DNA of 5,483 nt, from NCBI GenBank assembly GCA_964542055.1, contig CAZITB010000155.1, positions 1-5,483 of the forward strand. The letters are read 5' to 3'. This document shows, in pieces, positions 5,212 to 5,483 of the stretch; the first letter of the stretch is position 1; each line of letters opens with the position of its first letter. The position numbers and the translations under genes were made by a program. Source of the DNA: CAZITB01 sp964542055 (GTDB lineage Bacteria; Planctomycetota; Phycisphaerae; Sedimentisphaerales; CAMDDF01). A model generated the notes under the pieces. That model was given only the letters and a program-made list of their open reading frames with translations. It did not search any database and was not told where the DNA came from.

Positions 5212-5284
5212 TCCCCGATAGCTCAATCGGTAGAGCGAGCGGCTGTTAACCGCTAGGTCGTAGGTTCGAATCCTACTCGGGGAG
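5212..5284 (+). tRNA. tRNA-Asn (anticodon GTT)
   Basis: A complete 73-nt cloverleaf. The acceptor stem TCCCCGA pairs with TCGGGGA (5277-5283), with discriminator G at 5284. The D stem is GCTC/GAGC with loop AATCGGTA. The anticodon stem AGCGG/CCGCT encloses CTGTTAA, giving anticodon GTT for asparagine. A five-base variable loop AGGTC is followed by the T stem GTAGG/CCTAC with loop TTCGAAT. The 3' CCA is not encoded and must be added by nucleotidyltransferase. Its first base directly follows the TGA of the GIY-YIG gene, so it probably has no promoter of its own and matures from a longer transcript by RNase P. Confidence 0.97.
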
Positions 5285-5291
5285 CTTTATA

Positions 5292-5317
5292 TTGGGTCGC
5301 TAAACTAAGCGACCCAA
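5292..5317 (+). other. Ten-base-pair stem-loop between tRNA and terminator
   Basis: TTGGGTCGCT (5292-5301) pairs perfectly with AGCGACCCAA (5308-5317) around the six-base loop AAACTA. No T run follows, so it is not itself an intrinsic terminator. It begins seven nucleotides after the tRNA and could limit 3' exonuclease trimming or guide 3'-end processing of the precursor. Confidence 0.6.
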
Positions 5318-5328
5318 CAGTTAACAAC

Positions 5329-5365
5329 AAAGGCCGCAGGATAAAACCTGTGGCCTTTTTCTTTT
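5329..5365 (+). terminator. Strong rho-independent terminator
   Basis: AAAGGCCGCAGG (5329-5340) pairs with CCTGTGGCCTTT (5347-5358), 12 base pairs with one G-T wobble, around the loop ATAAAA. A T-rich tract TTTTTCTTTT (5356-5365) follows. This is a textbook intrinsic terminator ending the GIY-YIG/tRNA-Asn transcription unit. The A-run to its left is short, so activity from the other strand would be weaker. Confidence 0.9.
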
Positions 5366-5447
5366 AAGTCCCTTTCTATAAAGACTTATCGCCAATTCCC
5401 CTGTTGTTCCAAATTCTCACCTGTTCGAAACCGAGAGTCAAGCAGCC

Positions 5448-5474
5448 CGATCCGAACTCGTGGTTTCCGGATCG
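5448..5474. repeat. Inverted repeat in the unassigned right end
   Basis: CGATCCG (5448-5454) and CGGATCG (5468-5474) form a seven-base inverted repeat around 13 nt. It lies in the final 118 bases after the terminator, where the sequence becomes noticeably richer in G+C than the tRNA-proximal region. Short frames are open to the window edge on both strands, but none gives a protein I recognise, so I leave the segment without a gene call. Confidence 0.4.
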
Positions 5475-5483
5475 CACCCCGAT

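Noticed and set aside
4852..5284. Group I intron with a homing endonuclease inside tRNA-Asn
   Set aside because: The downstream tRNA is complete from its first base, so there is no exon to splice. I see no room for or sign of a group I catalytic core in the 360-bp unit.
5378..5483. Partial minus-strand gene entering from the right edge
   Set aside because: A frame is open for about 35 codons before a stop, but other frames are open as well, codon content is unremarkable and no motif is recognisable.

Overview
The window looks like a chromosomal segment of a fairly AT-rich bacterium, most plausibly a planctomycete (Phycisphaerae-like). I infer this from the style of the GGDEF domain (an FWD...EHP insertion after the signature), of the GT21-type glycosyltransferase and of the atypical metallophosphatase. 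It is recognition from memory, not a search result. All genes are bacterial in layout, with short spacers and translational coupling. No phage structural genes, transposase or CRISPR array is visible.

Left block (1-1674, + strand): the last 47 codons of a gene that resembles the C-terminal end of a GT4-type glycosyltransferase. A near-consensus extended -10 sigma70 promoter (186-214) then drives two coupled genes. The first encodes a 133-residue protein with a receiver-like fold and a C-terminal tail like the CheY-binding peptides of CheZ and FliM. The second encodes a diguanylate cyclase with a degenerate receiver-like N-terminus, an intact GGDEF site and an RxxD inhibitory site. Together they look like a c-di-GMP signalling pair.

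Middle block (1677-4604, - strand): an operon read right to left, consisting of a soluble Ser/Thr protein kinase, a PPP-like metallophosphatase overlapping it by 20 nt, and a membrane GT21 (ceramide-glucosyltransferase-like) glycosyltransferase. It meets the diguanylate cyclase gene tail to tail with 2 bp between stop codons. A kinase and phosphatase made together next to an envelope glycosyltransferase suggest reversible phosphorylation controlling a surface-glycan or glycolipid step; the substrate is unknown.

Right block (about 4850-5365, + strand): an intact tRNA-Asn(GTT) preceded by a 360-bp unit. The unit contains a damaged copy of the 5' two thirds of the same tRNA and a TTG-started 93-codon GIY-YIG nuclease gene whose stop codon directly abuts the first base of the intact tRNA. 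This has the layout of a small mobile nuclease cassette that exploits a tRNA gene and is the most unusual arrangement here. A stem-loop and a strong intrinsic terminator close the unit. The last ~118 bases are unassigned.
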